A stretch of 17,176 nt of DNA from an uncultured Prevotellaceae bacterium (GCA_946055125.1 CAMGFF010000014.1:1-17176), one strand, 5' to 3'; positions 6,357 to 14,647 are shown, counted from the first letter of the stretch. Translations and numbers: made by a program. Notes: generated by a model not told the origin, from the sequence alone.

Positions 6357-6546
6357 AGTGCTTTAGCGTGTGAACGCTGATAGCACCAGCCGGGGCGCGT
6401 TTGCGCCCGGTTGCAACAAATCATTTAGTCTAAATTTCCCTATGTCGTAAGTGGGGTGGAAGCATGCGATATGTCTATCCTCTGCAAATCGACAATACAA
6501 GAATCTATCCATGTGCAACTTTTTCTTGCCTGGATAGATTCTTTTT
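6357..6546 (+). ncRNA. Structured RNA of about 190 nt ending in a terminator, upstream of the MATE gene
   Basis: No ORF of note is present on the plus strand. By eye the RNA folds into several parts. Hairpin 1 is GTGCT/AGCAC (6358-6362, 6382-6386) with inner AGCG/CGCT. Hairpin 2 is CCGG-G-GCGC / GCGC-CCGG (6390-6410). TTGCA/TGCAA (6411-6415, 6483-6487) encloses a region with TTCC/GGAA and GATA-TGTC-TATC hairpins. A strong terminator ends it. This could be a free small RNA or a transcription-attenuating leader for the MATE gene that starts 60 bases later. Its length fits 6S RNA, but the long rod fold of 6S is not seen. I do not recognise any riboswitch class. Apart from this unit and the hairpins and repeats listed, I see nothing else in 5969-6606. 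Confidence 0.55.
6499..6546 (+). terminator. Strong intrinsic terminator
   Basis: AAGAATCTATCCA (6499-6511) and TGGATAGATTCTT (6531-6543) form a perfect 13-bp stem around a 19-base loop, followed by a run of Ts to 6546. On the minus strand no T-run follows, so it acts on plus-strand transcripts. It stands 60 bases before the MATE start codon. Confidence 0.85.
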
Positions 6547-6606
6547 GTCAATGCCTCACTCCTGCACGACATCGGTTGGTAATACAATTTTGAACTCTTG
6601 TTTTTT

Positions 6607-7959
6607 ATGGATAACAGCCTCTACGAACTCGAAAATGCCCCCATCGGCCGCCTCCTGTGGAAATACAGCCTCCCGGCCATCGTGGGTATCGTGGTCATGT
6701 CGCTCTACAACGTCATCGACCGTATCTTCATCGGCCAGGGCGTGGGCCCCGACGCTATCGCCGGCCTCGCCGTCACTTTCCCCGTCATGAACCTTACAAC
6801 CGCCCTCGGCGTGCTAATTGGCGGCGGCGCTTCGGCCCGAATCTCAATCGTCCTGGGGCAGAACAACAAGCCTCGTGCTTTCCAAATCCTCGGAAACAGC
6901 CTCGTGATGACACTCCTATTCGGAGCGGCCTACCTCACCGTATTCGCCATTTTCATCGACGATATCCTCCTCGCTTTCGGAGCCAGCGAGCGCACCCTCC
7001 CCTATGCCCGCGACTTCATGCTCTACATCATGCCCGGCCTCCTCGCAACCAATCTCTGCTACTCATTCAACAACATCATGCGTGCCTCGGGCTATCCCAC
7101 AAAGGCCATGGTCACTATGTTTATCGGCGCGGGCGTCAATGTCATTCTCGCACCTATTTTCATCTTCGGCCTCGGATGGGGTATCAAGGGCGCCGCAATC
7201 GCCACCGACATCGCCATGACCATCTCCATGATTTTCGTCATGGCTCACTTCATCTCCACCAAGAGCGAGCTGCACTTCAGGCGCGGAATTTATCGCCTCA
7301 ACAAGCACATCCTCTTCTCGATTATGTCGATTGGCGCAGCCCCATTCTTCGTGAATGTGGCGGGCTGCGTCATTAATGCCATCGTCAACAACTCCCTCTA
7401 CCGCTACGGCGGCGACTCGGCCGTGGCCGCAATGGGCATCTTCACCACTTTCACCCAGCTCCTCGTGATGGTGGTGATAGGAATTTGCCAAGGAATGCAG
7501 CCAATCGTGGGCTACAACTTCGGCGCCCGGCGCTACGACCGCCTGAAGCGTGCCTACTGGCTATCGGTGGCATCAGCCTCTGTAATCTGCGCCCTCGGCA
7601 CAGCCCTTTGCCACATCTGCCCCGAGCTCATCGCCCGCGCATTTACCACCGACGCCGCTCTCATCTCCTCCACAGCACTGAGCCTACGCATCACCACCAC
7701 CATGTTCTGGATGGCTGGTTTCCAAATTGTTTCCACCAACTTCTTCCAGTCGCTCGGCTACGCCGGAAAGTCAATCTTCATGAGCCTCACCAGGCAGGTG
7801 ATTTTCATAATCCCCATGCTCATCATCTTGCCACCTCACTTCGGCCTCAACGGTGTGTGGGCCGCATTCCCCACTGCCGACTCCATGGCCACTTTCGTGA
7901 CTATAGCCCTCGTCATCGCTCAGTTCCGCCAAATCCACCGCCTCCAGCACCCGGCATAG
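6607..7959 (+). CDS. MATE-family multidrug/metabolite efflux transporter
   Basis: This 450-residue inner-membrane protein belongs to the MATE superfamily (NorM/DinF/MepA), which exports cationic drugs or metabolites using Na+ or H+ gradients. Family signatures include the opening IGRLLWKYSLPAIVGIVVMS, YNVIDRIFIG, a GGGASARISIVLGQNN stretch after the second helix, NNIMRASGYP and QPIVGYNFGA in the second half. About twelve hydrophobic segments in two six-helix halves fit the normal length. The frame is open from a TTG at 6598, but the ATG at 6607 is the better start. It follows a strong terminator by 60 bases, so expression needs either read-through or a weak local promoter; the sequence near 6580-6590 (TACAATTTTG) is a poor match. 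The substrate is unknown. Confidence 0.93.
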   Translation: MDNSLYELENAPIGRLLWKYSLPAIVGIVVMSLYNVIDRIFIGQGVGPDAIAGLAVTFPVMNLTTALGVLIGGGASARISIVLGQNNKPRAFQILGNSLVMTLLFGAAYLTVFAIFIDDILLAFGASERTLPYARDFMLYIMPGLLATNLCYSFNNIMRASGYPTKAMVTMFIGAGVNVILAPIFIFGLGWGIKGAAIATDIAMTISMIFVMAHFISTKSELHFRRGIYRLNKHILFSIMSIGAAPFFVNVAGCVINAIVNNSLYRYGGDSAVAAMGIFTTFTQLLVMVVIGICQGMQPIVGYNFGARRYDRLKRAYWLSVASASVICALGTALCHICPELIARAFTTDAALISSTALSLRITTTMFWMAGFQIVSTNFFQSLGYAGKSIFMSLTRQVIFIIPMLIILPPHFGLNGVWAAFPTADSMATFVTIALVIAQFRQIHRLQHPA

Positions 7960-7992
7960 CATGCCACTCTGGCTGCAAAGCAAACATAATTC

Positions 7993-8024
7993 CCGGCATA
8001 AAGAAATCATCATTCTTATGCCGG
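7993..8024 (+). terminator. Hairpin downstream of the MATE gene
   Basis: CCGGCATAA (7993-8001) and TTATGCCGG (8016-8024) form a 9-bp stem 33 bases after the stop codon. The T-run (TCTTTTTTAT near 8050) is 25 bases further on, so this is not a textbook intrinsic terminator. It may still mark the 3' end. Confidence 0.4.
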
Positions 8025-8122
8025 CCTCCCCATCGGCCTCTGGAGCATGTCTTTTTTATAACTTTCCTCTAATCAAGAAATATTCTTTCTTCTGCCGGTG
8101 CAGAAATCTCACGATTTTTCAC

Positions 8123-8130
8123 TAACTTTG
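8123..8130 (+). promoter_or_regulatory. Candidate -7 box for the cysE-rlmL operon
   Basis: TAACTTTG followed by CA matches TAnnTTTG exactly, 69 bases before the ATG at 8200. It lies downstream of the in-frame GTG at 8098, which supports the later start. The -33 element is unclear. Confidence 0.55.
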
Positions 8131-8199
8131 CACTGGATTTGCCTTTGTGGGGCTTTTCCTCCGTTTTTCATTGATTTTTTGGCATTACACTTAGGATTT

Positions 8200-9123
8200 A
8201 TGGGTAATCTTACTTACAAGAACGAGGAGCAGAGGAAGGCTAGTGTGCACGCACTCGCTAATGGCGAGAGTCTGGCAAGAATGTGCCATCTCCGCCTCAG
8301 CAAGGAGCCTCTGCCGCAGCAGAATATTATCGCCGAGATTATCTCGCTCTCGCGCTCTTTGCTGTTCCCGGGCTTTTTCAGCGACTGCGACGTGAACAGC
8401 TTCAACCTGGAGTTCATGATCGGCATGCAGTGTGAGAAGCTAAAGGCTGCCCTCGAGAACCAAATCCTTGCCGGATTCATGCTCACCGCACTCGCCGACC
8501 GCGATGTCGACCTTCTCCGCTCAAAGGCCGAGGCCATGGCGGCCACTTTCATCGAGCAGCTGCCCGCGCTGCGACACGTGCTCCACACCGATGTGGAGGC
8601 TATGTTTCTTGGCGATCCCGCCGCTGTGAGCTATGAGGAGGTTATTTATTGCTACCCCGCAATCAAGGCTATCATCAACTACCGCATCGCCCACCAGCTC
8701 TTCGTGCAAGGGGTGCCGGTTATCCCACGCATGATCAGCGAGATGGCTCACTCCGAAACGGGTATCGACATACACCCGGGCGCCACTATTGGCCGTTACT
8801 TCGCAATCGACCATGGCACAGGCGTGGTGATTGGCGCTACGGCAATAATCGGTGAGCATGTGAAAATATACCAGGGCGTGACGCTCGGAGCCAAGAGCTT
8901 CGCCCTCGACGAGAACAACAACCCCATCAAGGGAATCCCCAGGCACCCTATCATCGGCGACAATGTGGTTATCTACTCCAATGCCACAATTCTGGGGCGA
9001 ATATCCATCGGAAGCAATGCCGTGATTGGAGGCAACATCTGGGTCACTTCCGATGTGGCCGAGGGGGAGAAACTGATTCAAGCTAAAGCAAATAATATTT
9101 TAAGAATAAAGAGTGATGAATGA
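8200..9123 (+). CDS. cysE: Serine O-acetyltransferase
   Basis: This 307-residue cytoplasmic enzyme transfers acetyl from acetyl-CoA to L-serine, giving O-acetylserine for cysteine synthesis. The C-terminal half (about 185-290) is a left-handed beta-helix of hexapeptide repeats: GIDIHPGATIG (188-198), DHGTGVVIG (204-212), YQGVTLGAK, then HPIIGDNVVIYSNATILGRI. The histidines in DIHP (192) and DHGTG (205) match the catalytic region of the family. The N-terminal helical domain (about 1-180) contains DVEAMFLGDPA, the usual substrate-site segment. The frame is open to a GTG at 8098, but the predicted promoter lies after it and the ATG at 8200 gives the normal length. The stop overlaps the next gene by eight bases. 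Cysteine feedback cannot be judged here. Confidence 0.93.
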   Translation: MGNLTYKNEEQRKASVHALANGESLARMCHLRLSKEPLPQQNIIAEIISLSRSLLFPGFFSDCDVNSFNLEFMIGMQCEKLKAALENQILAGFMLTALADRDVDLLRSKAEAMAATFIEQLPALRHVLHTDVEAMFLGDPAAVSYEEVIYCYPAIKAIINYRIAHQLFVQGVPVIPRMISEMAHSETGIDIHPGATIGRYFAIDHGTGVVIGATAIIGEHVKIYQGVTLGAKSFALDENNNPIKGIPRHPIIGDNVVIYSNATILGRISIGSNAVIGGNIWVTSDVAEGEKLIQAKANNILRIKSDE

Positions 9124-10690
9124 CAAATTTGAAATGGTCGCCAAGACCTTCCAAGGTCTGGAAAATGTGCTCGCCGACGAGCTGAAAGCCATCGGTGCCG
9201 AGAATGTGCAGCCAGGCCGCCGCGTGGTGACTTTTGAGGGCGACAAGGCGGTGCTCTACCGCGCCAACTTCTGCTGCCGAACCGCGCTGAGAATACTCAA
9301 GCCTTTCTATAAGTTCCACGCCGACGATGCCGACCAGCTCTACGATGCCGTGAAGAAATTTGAGTGGGAGCGTGTGCTGGCTATCGACCAGACTTTCTCT
9401 ATCGACTCCACCGTGTTCGGAACCGATTTCCGTCACTCTAAGTTCGTTACCTACCGCGTGAAGGACGCCATTGCCGACTACTTCATGGAGAAAATGGGCC
9501 GCCGCCCTTCTATTCGCATCTCCAACCCCGATTTCACATTCGATGTGCACATATCGGGCAATGAGGTCACGCTATCGCTCGACAGCTCGGGCGAGTCGCT
9601 CCACAAGCGCGGCTACCGCGTGGCGCAGACCGAGGCCCCCATCAACGAGGTGCTTGCCGCAGGTATTATACTCCTTACCGGCTGGCGCGGTGAGAGCGAC
9701 TTCGTCGACCCTATGTGCGGCTCGGGCACTTTCCTCATCGAGGCTGCCATGATTGCCCGAAACATCTACCCGGGTATCTACCGCAACAGCTTCGCCTTTG
9801 AGCGCTGGAGCGACTTCGACGCCGAGCTTTTCGACGAAATCTACAACGACGACAGCCACGAGCGTGAGTTCTCTCACCACATCTTCGGCTCCGACGTGTC
9901 GCCTAAGGCTATCGCCATTGCCACAAGCAATGTGAAGAGCGCCTCCCTCTCACGCGACATCTCACTCGAGGTGAAGCCCATTCAGGAAATCAACGAGGCT
10001 CCCGAGGGCTGCATCGTGGTCACCAACCCTCCCTACGGCGAGCGCATCTCCGTCGACGACATGGAAGCTCTCTACCGCTCCATTGGCGAGCGCCTCAAGA
10101 AGGTGTTCCGCGGAAGCAACGCCTGGGTGATTGGCTACAAGAATGAGCTCTTCGACTGCATCGGCCTCAAGCCCTCAGTGAAATATCCGCTGCTCAATGG
10201 CTCGCTCGAGTGCGAGCTGAGGCAGTTTGTGATGTTTGCCGGAACCTACAGCGACTTCCGAAAGGAGGGCCGCTCGGTGAAGAATGAGAGCCTCAGCCGC
10301 GACGATGCAAAGCAGGAGTATCGACACCGCGAGTTTGTCACCACCTTTGCCGATGGCGACGACCGCCCGCGACGCAAGCCGGCCGACGACCGCCCCAGGA
10401 ATGCCCTTGAGGAGAAATACCGCCGCAAGCCGACTGCCGCCGACCGCCGTGAGCGCCGCCGCTTCGGCGAGGAGCGCCGCGACCGCCGCTTTGCCGCCGA
10501 CGGCGACACCGAGAACCGCCGCCCGCGCCGCTTCGAGGAGAACCGCAAGCCCGAGGAATGGGACCACAGCGAGGATTTCTCGCAGCGTGTGGTGCGCTTC
10601 CGCCAGCCTTCTATCTCGGCCGAGAATGAGCGCCCCATCGTGAAAGGCCGCCGCAACGCATGGCGCCGCAAGGACATCACCGAGGAGTAA
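9116..10690 (+). CDS. rlmL: THUMP-domain 23S rRNA guanine-N2 methyltransferase (RlmL-type) with an arginine-rich tail
   Basis: This 524-residue protein probably methylates a guanine N2 in 23S rRNA, like the N-terminal half of E. coli RlmKL. A THUMP RNA-binding domain spans about 50-155. The Rossmann-fold methyltransferase follows, with DPMCGSGTFLIEAA (198-211) binding S-adenosylmethionine, FGSDVSPKAI, and the catalytic NPPYGER (304-310). From about residue 385 to the end there is a low-complexity tail rich in arginine, aspartate and glutamate with many RR and DRR clusters; this is longer than the plain family domain needs. The ATG at 9116 is preferred over the GTG at 9113. The eight-base overlap with cysE indicates translational coupling, although no metabolic link is obvious. 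The exact target base is inferred from the family. Confidence 0.9.
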   Translation: MNDKFEMVAKTFQGLENVLADELKAIGAENVQPGRRVVTFEGDKAVLYRANFCCRTALRILKPFYKFHADDADQLYDAVKKFEWERVLAIDQTFSIDSTVFGTDFRHSKFVTYRVKDAIADYFMEKMGRRPSIRISNPDFTFDVHISGNEVTLSLDSSGESLHKRGYRVAQTEAPINEVLAAGIILLTGWRGESDFVDPMCGSGTFLIEAAMIARNIYPGIYRNSFAFERWSDFDAELFDEIYNDDSHEREFSHHIFGSDVSPKAIAIATSNVKSASLSRDISLEVKPIQEINEAPEGCIVVTNPPYGERISVDDMEALYRSIGERLKKVFRGSNAWVIGYKNELFDCIGLKPSVKYPLLNGSLECELRQFVMFAGTYSDFRKEGRSVKNESLSRDDAKQEYRHREFVTTFADGDDRPRRKPADDRPRNALEEKYRRKPTAADRRERRRFGEERRDRRFAADGDTENRRPRRFEENRKPEEWDHSEDFSQRVVRFRQPSISAENERPIVKGRRNAWRRKDITEE

Positions 10691-10751
10691 ATCCCACTCC
10701 TCTCAGCATTTGCAATAACAAATCATCACTATATAATCTCAATATATAAAA

Positions 10752-12035
10752 ATGAACAAGATCAACATACTTCTCCTCGGCTCCGGCGGACGCGAATCGG
10801 CTCTCGCCTGGAAAATGAGCCAAAGCCCACTTTGTGGCAACCTCTTCATCGCGCCCGGAAATGGCGGCACTCCGCAATATGGCACTAATGTGCCGCTCTC
10901 GCCGCTCGACTTCGATGCCGTGAAGCGCTTTGCCATCGACAATGCCATTGGCATGGTGGTGGTAGGAAATGAGGACCCGCTCGTGGCCGGCATCTTCGAT
11001 TCTTTCATCGCCGACCCCGCCACGGCCCACATTCCGGTGATTGGCCCCTCGAAGGAGGGCGCCCGCCTTGAGGGCAGCAAGGACTTTGCCAAGGAGTTCA
11101 TGAACCGCCACAATATCCCCACGGCTCGCCACCTCAGCGTCACCAAGGACAACATCGAGGAGGGCTACTGCTTCCTTGAGAGCCTCAAGGCTCCCTATGT
11201 GCTCAAGGCCGACGGCCTCGCTGCCGGAAAGGGCGTGCTCATCCTACCCTCCCTCGATGAGGCCAAGCGCGAGCTGGGCGAGATGCTTGGCGGCATGTTT
11301 GGCGCTTCGTCGGCCACGGTGGTCATCGAGGAGTTCCTCAGCGGCATTGAGTGCTCGGTGTTTGTGCTCACCGATGGCAACAGCTACAAGGTGCTACCCG
11401 TGGCCAAGGACTACAAGCGCATTGGCGAGGGCGACACCGGCCTCAACACCGGCGGCATGGGCGCTGTGTCGCCCGTGAGCTTCGCCGATGAGGCTTTCAT
11501 GGAGAAGGTGCGCGCCCGCATCATTGAGCCTACCATCAATGGCCTCCGCGCCGAGGGTATCACCTACCGTGGCTTCATATTCCTGGGCCTTATCAACGTG
11601 GGTGGCGACCCCATGGTGATTGAATATAACGTGCGCATGGGCGACCCCGAGACCGAGGTTGTTATGCTCCGCATCGAGAGCGACCTGGTGAAGCTCCTCT
11701 GCGGCGTGGCCTCGCAGACGCTCGGCGAGTGCGAGCTGACAATCGACCCGCGCTATGCCGTCACGGTGATGGCGGTGTCGGGCGGCTATCCCGGCTCCTA
11801 CGAGAAGGGGCACCCCATCTCCGGGCTCGATGCCGTGCAGGGGAGCATTCTTTTCCACGCCGGCACCAAGCTGGCCGCCGATGGGCAGCTCCTCACCTCG
11901 GGTGGCCGTGTAATTGCCGTCAGCTCCTATGGCAGCACCAAGGATGAGGCTCTCGCCTCTTCATTCGCCAATATTGCCCGTATCGACTTCAAGGGCAAGT
12001 ATTTCCGCCGCGACATTGGCTTCGACCTAAAGTAA
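10752..12035 (+). CDS. purD: Phosphoribosylamine-glycine ligase
   Basis: This 427-residue ATP-grasp enzyme joins glycine to phosphoribosylamine, the second step of purine synthesis. The N-terminal GSGGRESALAW (10-20) is the PurD hallmark for phosphoribosylamine binding. The ATP-grasp region contains KADGLAAGKGV (152-162) and IEEFLSGIECSVFVLTDG. The metal-binding EYNVRMGDPETE spans 291-302. The length equals the family norm. It starts 61 bases after rlmL; that gap is AT-rich but holds no clear promoter box, so co-transcription is possible. A membrane protein gene follows 15 bases later, suggesting an operon. Other pur genes are not nearby. Confidence 0.96.
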   Translation: MNKINILLLGSGGRESALAWKMSQSPLCGNLFIAPGNGGTPQYGTNVPLSPLDFDAVKRFAIDNAIGMVVVGNEDPLVAGIFDSFIADPATAHIPVIGPSKEGARLEGSKDFAKEFMNRHNIPTARHLSVTKDNIEEGYCFLESLKAPYVLKADGLAAGKGVLILPSLDEAKRELGEMLGGMFGASSATVVIEEFLSGIECSVFVLTDGNSYKVLPVAKDYKRIGEGDTGLNTGGMGAVSPVSFADEAFMEKVRARIIEPTINGLRAEGITYRGFIFLGLINVGGDPMVIEYNVRMGDPETEVVMLRIESDLVKLLCGVASQTLGECELTIDPRYAVTVMAVSGGYPGSYEKGHPISGLDAVQGSILFHAGTKLAADGQLLTSGGRVIAVSSYGSTKDEALASSFANIARIDFKGKYFRRDIGFDLK

Positions 12036-12050
12036 TAATCCCCCACCGTC

Positions 12051-12965
12051 GTGCGCTTCGAAATCATCAACCGGTTTCTTGGTGGACTGCTATTCACGGC
12101 AATAGCCACCATAGCTCTCACGCTCTCGGCGACTCCTTTCCTCGCCGAGAGCTACACTATTATGGGCTTTGCCAATGTGGCGTGTGTGGTGGTCATGGGC
12201 GTGCTGCTCTATTTCCTCAACAAGTCGTTCTCTTTCATCCGGGCCGTGACCACCATCAATGTGTCGGTGCTGTTTGTGCTCGAGGCGGCCTGCCCCTATC
12301 TCACCACAGGCAGCCCCAAGGGGGCGATTATGTGCATGGTGATGCTTGTGGCGGCATTTATCCTATTTGGCTCCTACAACCGCCGCAACGCACAGCGCAG
12401 CATCTTCATCACCTTTGTCATTCTCATGCTGGGTGCGTGGCTGCACTATGCCTGCCTCTACCTTATCCCGGTGTTCATGCTGGGCTTCATGCAGATGCGA
12501 GCCATGAGCCTGAAGGGATTCCTCGCCATGGGCGTGGGACTGCTCACCCCTCCCTGGATTCTCCTCGGCTCGGGGCTGGTGCCGATTTCCGCGCTTTCGT
12601 TGCCCAAGATGCAGAATGTGTGGTGCGCTCTCTCCCACAGCGAGTCGTGGCTGCTCCTTGCCGTCGCCATCGCCGAGGCGCTGCTGCTCGTGGGCCTGAG
12701 CATAGTCAACCTCATGCAAATCTACAGCTACAAGATGCAGATTCGCGCCTACAATGGCTTCCTGTCGATACTTGCTCTCGCCACTCTCGCCATGATGGCC
12801 ATCGACTATGGCAACATTCTCAGCTACCTCCCGGTGCTCAACTGCGGCATCGCCGTGCAGGTGGCTCATGCCTTCACCTCAAGCCGCAATCCTTGGCGAT
12901 TTGTGGGTGTAGTGCTGCTGGTGGCGGCGTGCGCGGCATGCTACTGCTGCTTCCTCCTCTTGTGA
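12051..12965 (+). CDS. Bacteroidales-type integral membrane protein (DUF6427-like)
   Basis: This 304-residue protein is almost entirely hydrophobic, with about eight or nine membrane helices and short basic loops such as SYNRRNAQR and MQMRAMSLKG. The segment LHYACLYLIPVFMLGFMQMR followed by GLLTPPWILLG resembles a family of Bacteroidota membrane proteins that I place near DUF6427, from memory and with moderate certainty. The start is the GTG at 12051, 15 bases after purD, with the first helix beginning at about residue 9. There is no enzyme motif. The function is unknown; its place between purD and the pdxB fusion suggests only co-transcription. Confidence 0.75.
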   Translation: MRFEIINRFLGGLLFTAIATIALTLSATPFLAESYTIMGFANVACVVVMGVLLYFLNKSFSFIRAVTTINVSVLFVLEAACPYLTTGSPKGAIMCMVMLVAAFILFGSYNRRNAQRSIFITFVILMLGAWLHYACLYLIPVFMLGFMQMRAMSLKGFLAMGVGLLTPPWILLGSGLVPISALSLPKMQNVWCALSHSESWLLLAVAIAEALLLVGLSIVNLMQIYSYKMQIRAYNGFLSILALATLAMMAIDYGNILSYLPVLNCGIAVQVAHAFTSSRNPWRFVGVVLLVAACAACYCCFLLL

Positions 12966-13008
12966 GCCGGTCGTTCTGCAACCTACTTAAAAAATCTCTA
13001 CATTCTCG

Positions 13009-14592
13009 ATGAAAGTCATTGTTGAAAATCACATCCCATTCTTGAGGGGTCGCCTGGAGCCTTTTGCCGAGGTGCTCTACCTTCCCTGCGAGGAAATCAC
13101 ACCCGAGGCCGTGGCTTCGGCCGATGCCCTGCTGGTGCGCACCCGTACCCGATGCGATGCCTCGCTGCTCAGTGGAAGCCAATGCAGCTTCATTGGCACC
13201 GCCACCATTGGCACCGACCACATCGACCTCCCTTATTGCCGCTCGCGGGGCATTGAGGTGGCCAATGCCCCGGGCTGCAATGCCCCTGCCGTGGCGCAGT
13301 GGGTTCACTCCACCATCGCCCGCTTCATGCAGGCGAGGGGCCTCACCGATTGCTCGCAGCTCACCCTGGGTATTGTGGGTGTGGGCCATGTGGGCAGCAT
13401 TGTGGAGCGCTGGGCCCGCAGCCTGGGATTCCACGTGCTGCTTTGCGACCCTCCTCGCGCCCAGCACGAGGGCGCTGAGGGCTTCGTGAGCCTCGATGTG
13501 ATTGCCGCCGAGGCTCACATAATCACTTTCCACACTCCCCTCTCTCGCTCGGGCGATGACGCAACCCTCCACCTCTGCAATGATGCTTTCACCTCTCGCC
13601 TTCGACACTGCCTCTTGCTGCTCAACAGCGCTCGCGGCGAGATAACCCACACGGGTGCATTGCTCCGCGCCCTCGACAGCCGGGCTATTGGCGATGTGGC
13701 AATCGACTGCTGGGAGAATGAGCCGGCAATCAGCCCCGAGCTGCTTGCCCGGGCTTTTGTGGCCACGCCTCACATCGCCGGCTACTCGGCCGAGGGCAAG
13801 CAGCGTGCCACAGCTATGGTGCTCGAGGCTATGGGCCGACACTTTGGCTGGGACATCGCAATCGACAACCCCGATGCGCCCGCCGAGGGTGCGCCTGTGG
13901 TGACGCAGAAGCTCATCGCAGCAAGCTACGACCCCATGGCCGACACCGCCTCGCTGCGCCACAATCCTGCAAGCTTCGAGGCGCTGCGCAATGCTTATGC
14001 CCTGCGCCACGAGGTGCACACGCCCTGCGCCTGTGTCTTCGGAGCATCGAGCGCACACATCGACCCGGTTTTCACCCGGGCCGCTTTCAGCCTTGGCGCG
14101 GCACTTGCCGATGCCGGCGTGGAGTGCGTGAATGGAGCCGGACGTGAGGGAATTATGCGTGCCGTAACCGATGGTGCGCTGAGCCGTGGCGGCCGCGTCA
14201 CTGGTATCATTCCGCAGTTTATGGTCGACCGTGGCTGGTGCTACGATCGCCTCACCCACACCATCGTCACACCCGACATGGAAAGCCGCAAAGCCCTCAT
14301 GGAGCAGCGCAGCGACTGCATTGTGGCAATGCCCGGCGGCTGCGGCACGCTCGAGGAGCTGCTTCAGGCAATCACGCGCCGCCAGCTGGGACTCTACACC
14401 GGCGAGATAGTGATTTTCAATGTCGATGGCTACTTCAACCCACTGCTCGCCATGCTCGATAGCTGTGTGGAGCGGCATTTCATGCACTCCTCCCACCGCA
14501 CCCTGTGGCGCATTGCCACCACGGAGGCCGAAGTGGTGCAAGCAGCCACCGCCCATCCCTACACCCCAACCATCGCATCAAAGTACCAATAA
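13009..14592 (+). CDS. pdxB: Fusion of erythronate-4-phosphate dehydrogenase (PdxB) and a LOG-family phosphoribohydrolase-like domain
   Basis: One 527-residue frame joins two enzymes. Residues 1 to about 285 are PdxB, a 2-hydroxyacid dehydrogenase oxidising 4-phosphoerythronate in the DXP-dependent pyridoxal phosphate pathway. Visible features are GTATIGTDHID (63-73), the NAD-binding GIVGVGHVGS (121-130), and catalytic R209 (NSARGE), E238 (CWENEP) and H255 (TPHIAGYS). These fit E. coli R208, E237 and H254. Residues about 286-340 are a shortened PdxB tail or linker. Residues 341-520 are a LOG/TIGR00730 domain, with CVFGASS, NGAGREGIM (375-383), RK (427-428) and MPGGCGTLEE (441-450). LOG enzymes release the base from nucleoside monophosphates; the old 'lysine decarboxylase' label is wrong. 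The usual MHERK reads MESRK here. No stop or frameshift lies between the halves. It starts 43 bases after the membrane protein gene. Confidence 0.9.
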   Translation: MKVIVENHIPFLRGRLEPFAEVLYLPCEEITPEAVASADALLVRTRTRCDASLLSGSQCSFIGTATIGTDHIDLPYCRSRGIEVANAPGCNAPAVAQWVHSTIARFMQARGLTDCSQLTLGIVGVGHVGSIVERWARSLGFHVLLCDPPRAQHEGAEGFVSLDVIAAEAHIITFHTPLSRSGDDATLHLCNDAFTSRLRHCLLLLNSARGEITHTGALLRALDSRAIGDVAIDCWENEPAISPELLARAFVATPHIAGYSAEGKQRATAMVLEAMGRHFGWDIAIDNPDAPAEGAPVVTQKLIAASYDPMADTASLRHNPASFEALRNAYALRHEVHTPCACVFGASSAHIDPVFTRAAFSLGAALADAGVECVNGAGREGIMRAVTDGALSRGGRVTGIIPQFMVDRGWCYDRLTHTIVTPDMESRKALMEQRSDCIVAMPGGCGTLEELLQAITRRQLGLYTGEIVIFNVDGYFNPLLAMLDSCVERHFMHSSHRTLWRIATTEAEVVQAATAHPYTPTIASKYQ

Positions 14593-14602
14593 CCGGCCAT
14601 GA

Positions 14603-14647
14603 GCTTTGGGCTTTGAGCCGTGAGCCTCTATGCAAAAAGCCCAAAGC
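14603..14647. other. 12-bp perfect hairpin before the DUF4271 gene
   Basis: GCTTTGGGCTTT (14603-14614) and AAAGCCCAAAGC (14636-14647) pair perfectly around a 21-base loop. It starts 11 bases after the fusion gene stop and ends 16 bases before the next ATG. On the plus strand it is followed by A-rich sequence, so it is not an intrinsic terminator. It could tune translation or processing of the downstream cistron. Confidence 0.6.

Noticed and set aside
6357..6546. 6S, tmRNA, SRP or RNase P RNA
   Set aside because: The length would suit 6S, but no long rod-like pairing is seen; the conserved SRP, tmRNA and RNase P motifs I know are absent.
8098..8199. GTG start giving a 341-residue serine acetyltransferase
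   Set aside because: The -7 box at 8123-8130 lies inside this extension, and the extra residues do not look like the family N-terminus.
12874..14556. Very long open frame (560 codons) on the minus strand opposite the PdxB-LOG gene
   Set aside because: It lies almost wholly inside a clear gene, is rich in His, Gly and Ala as expected for an antisense shadow of GC-rich codons, and shows no recognisable domain.
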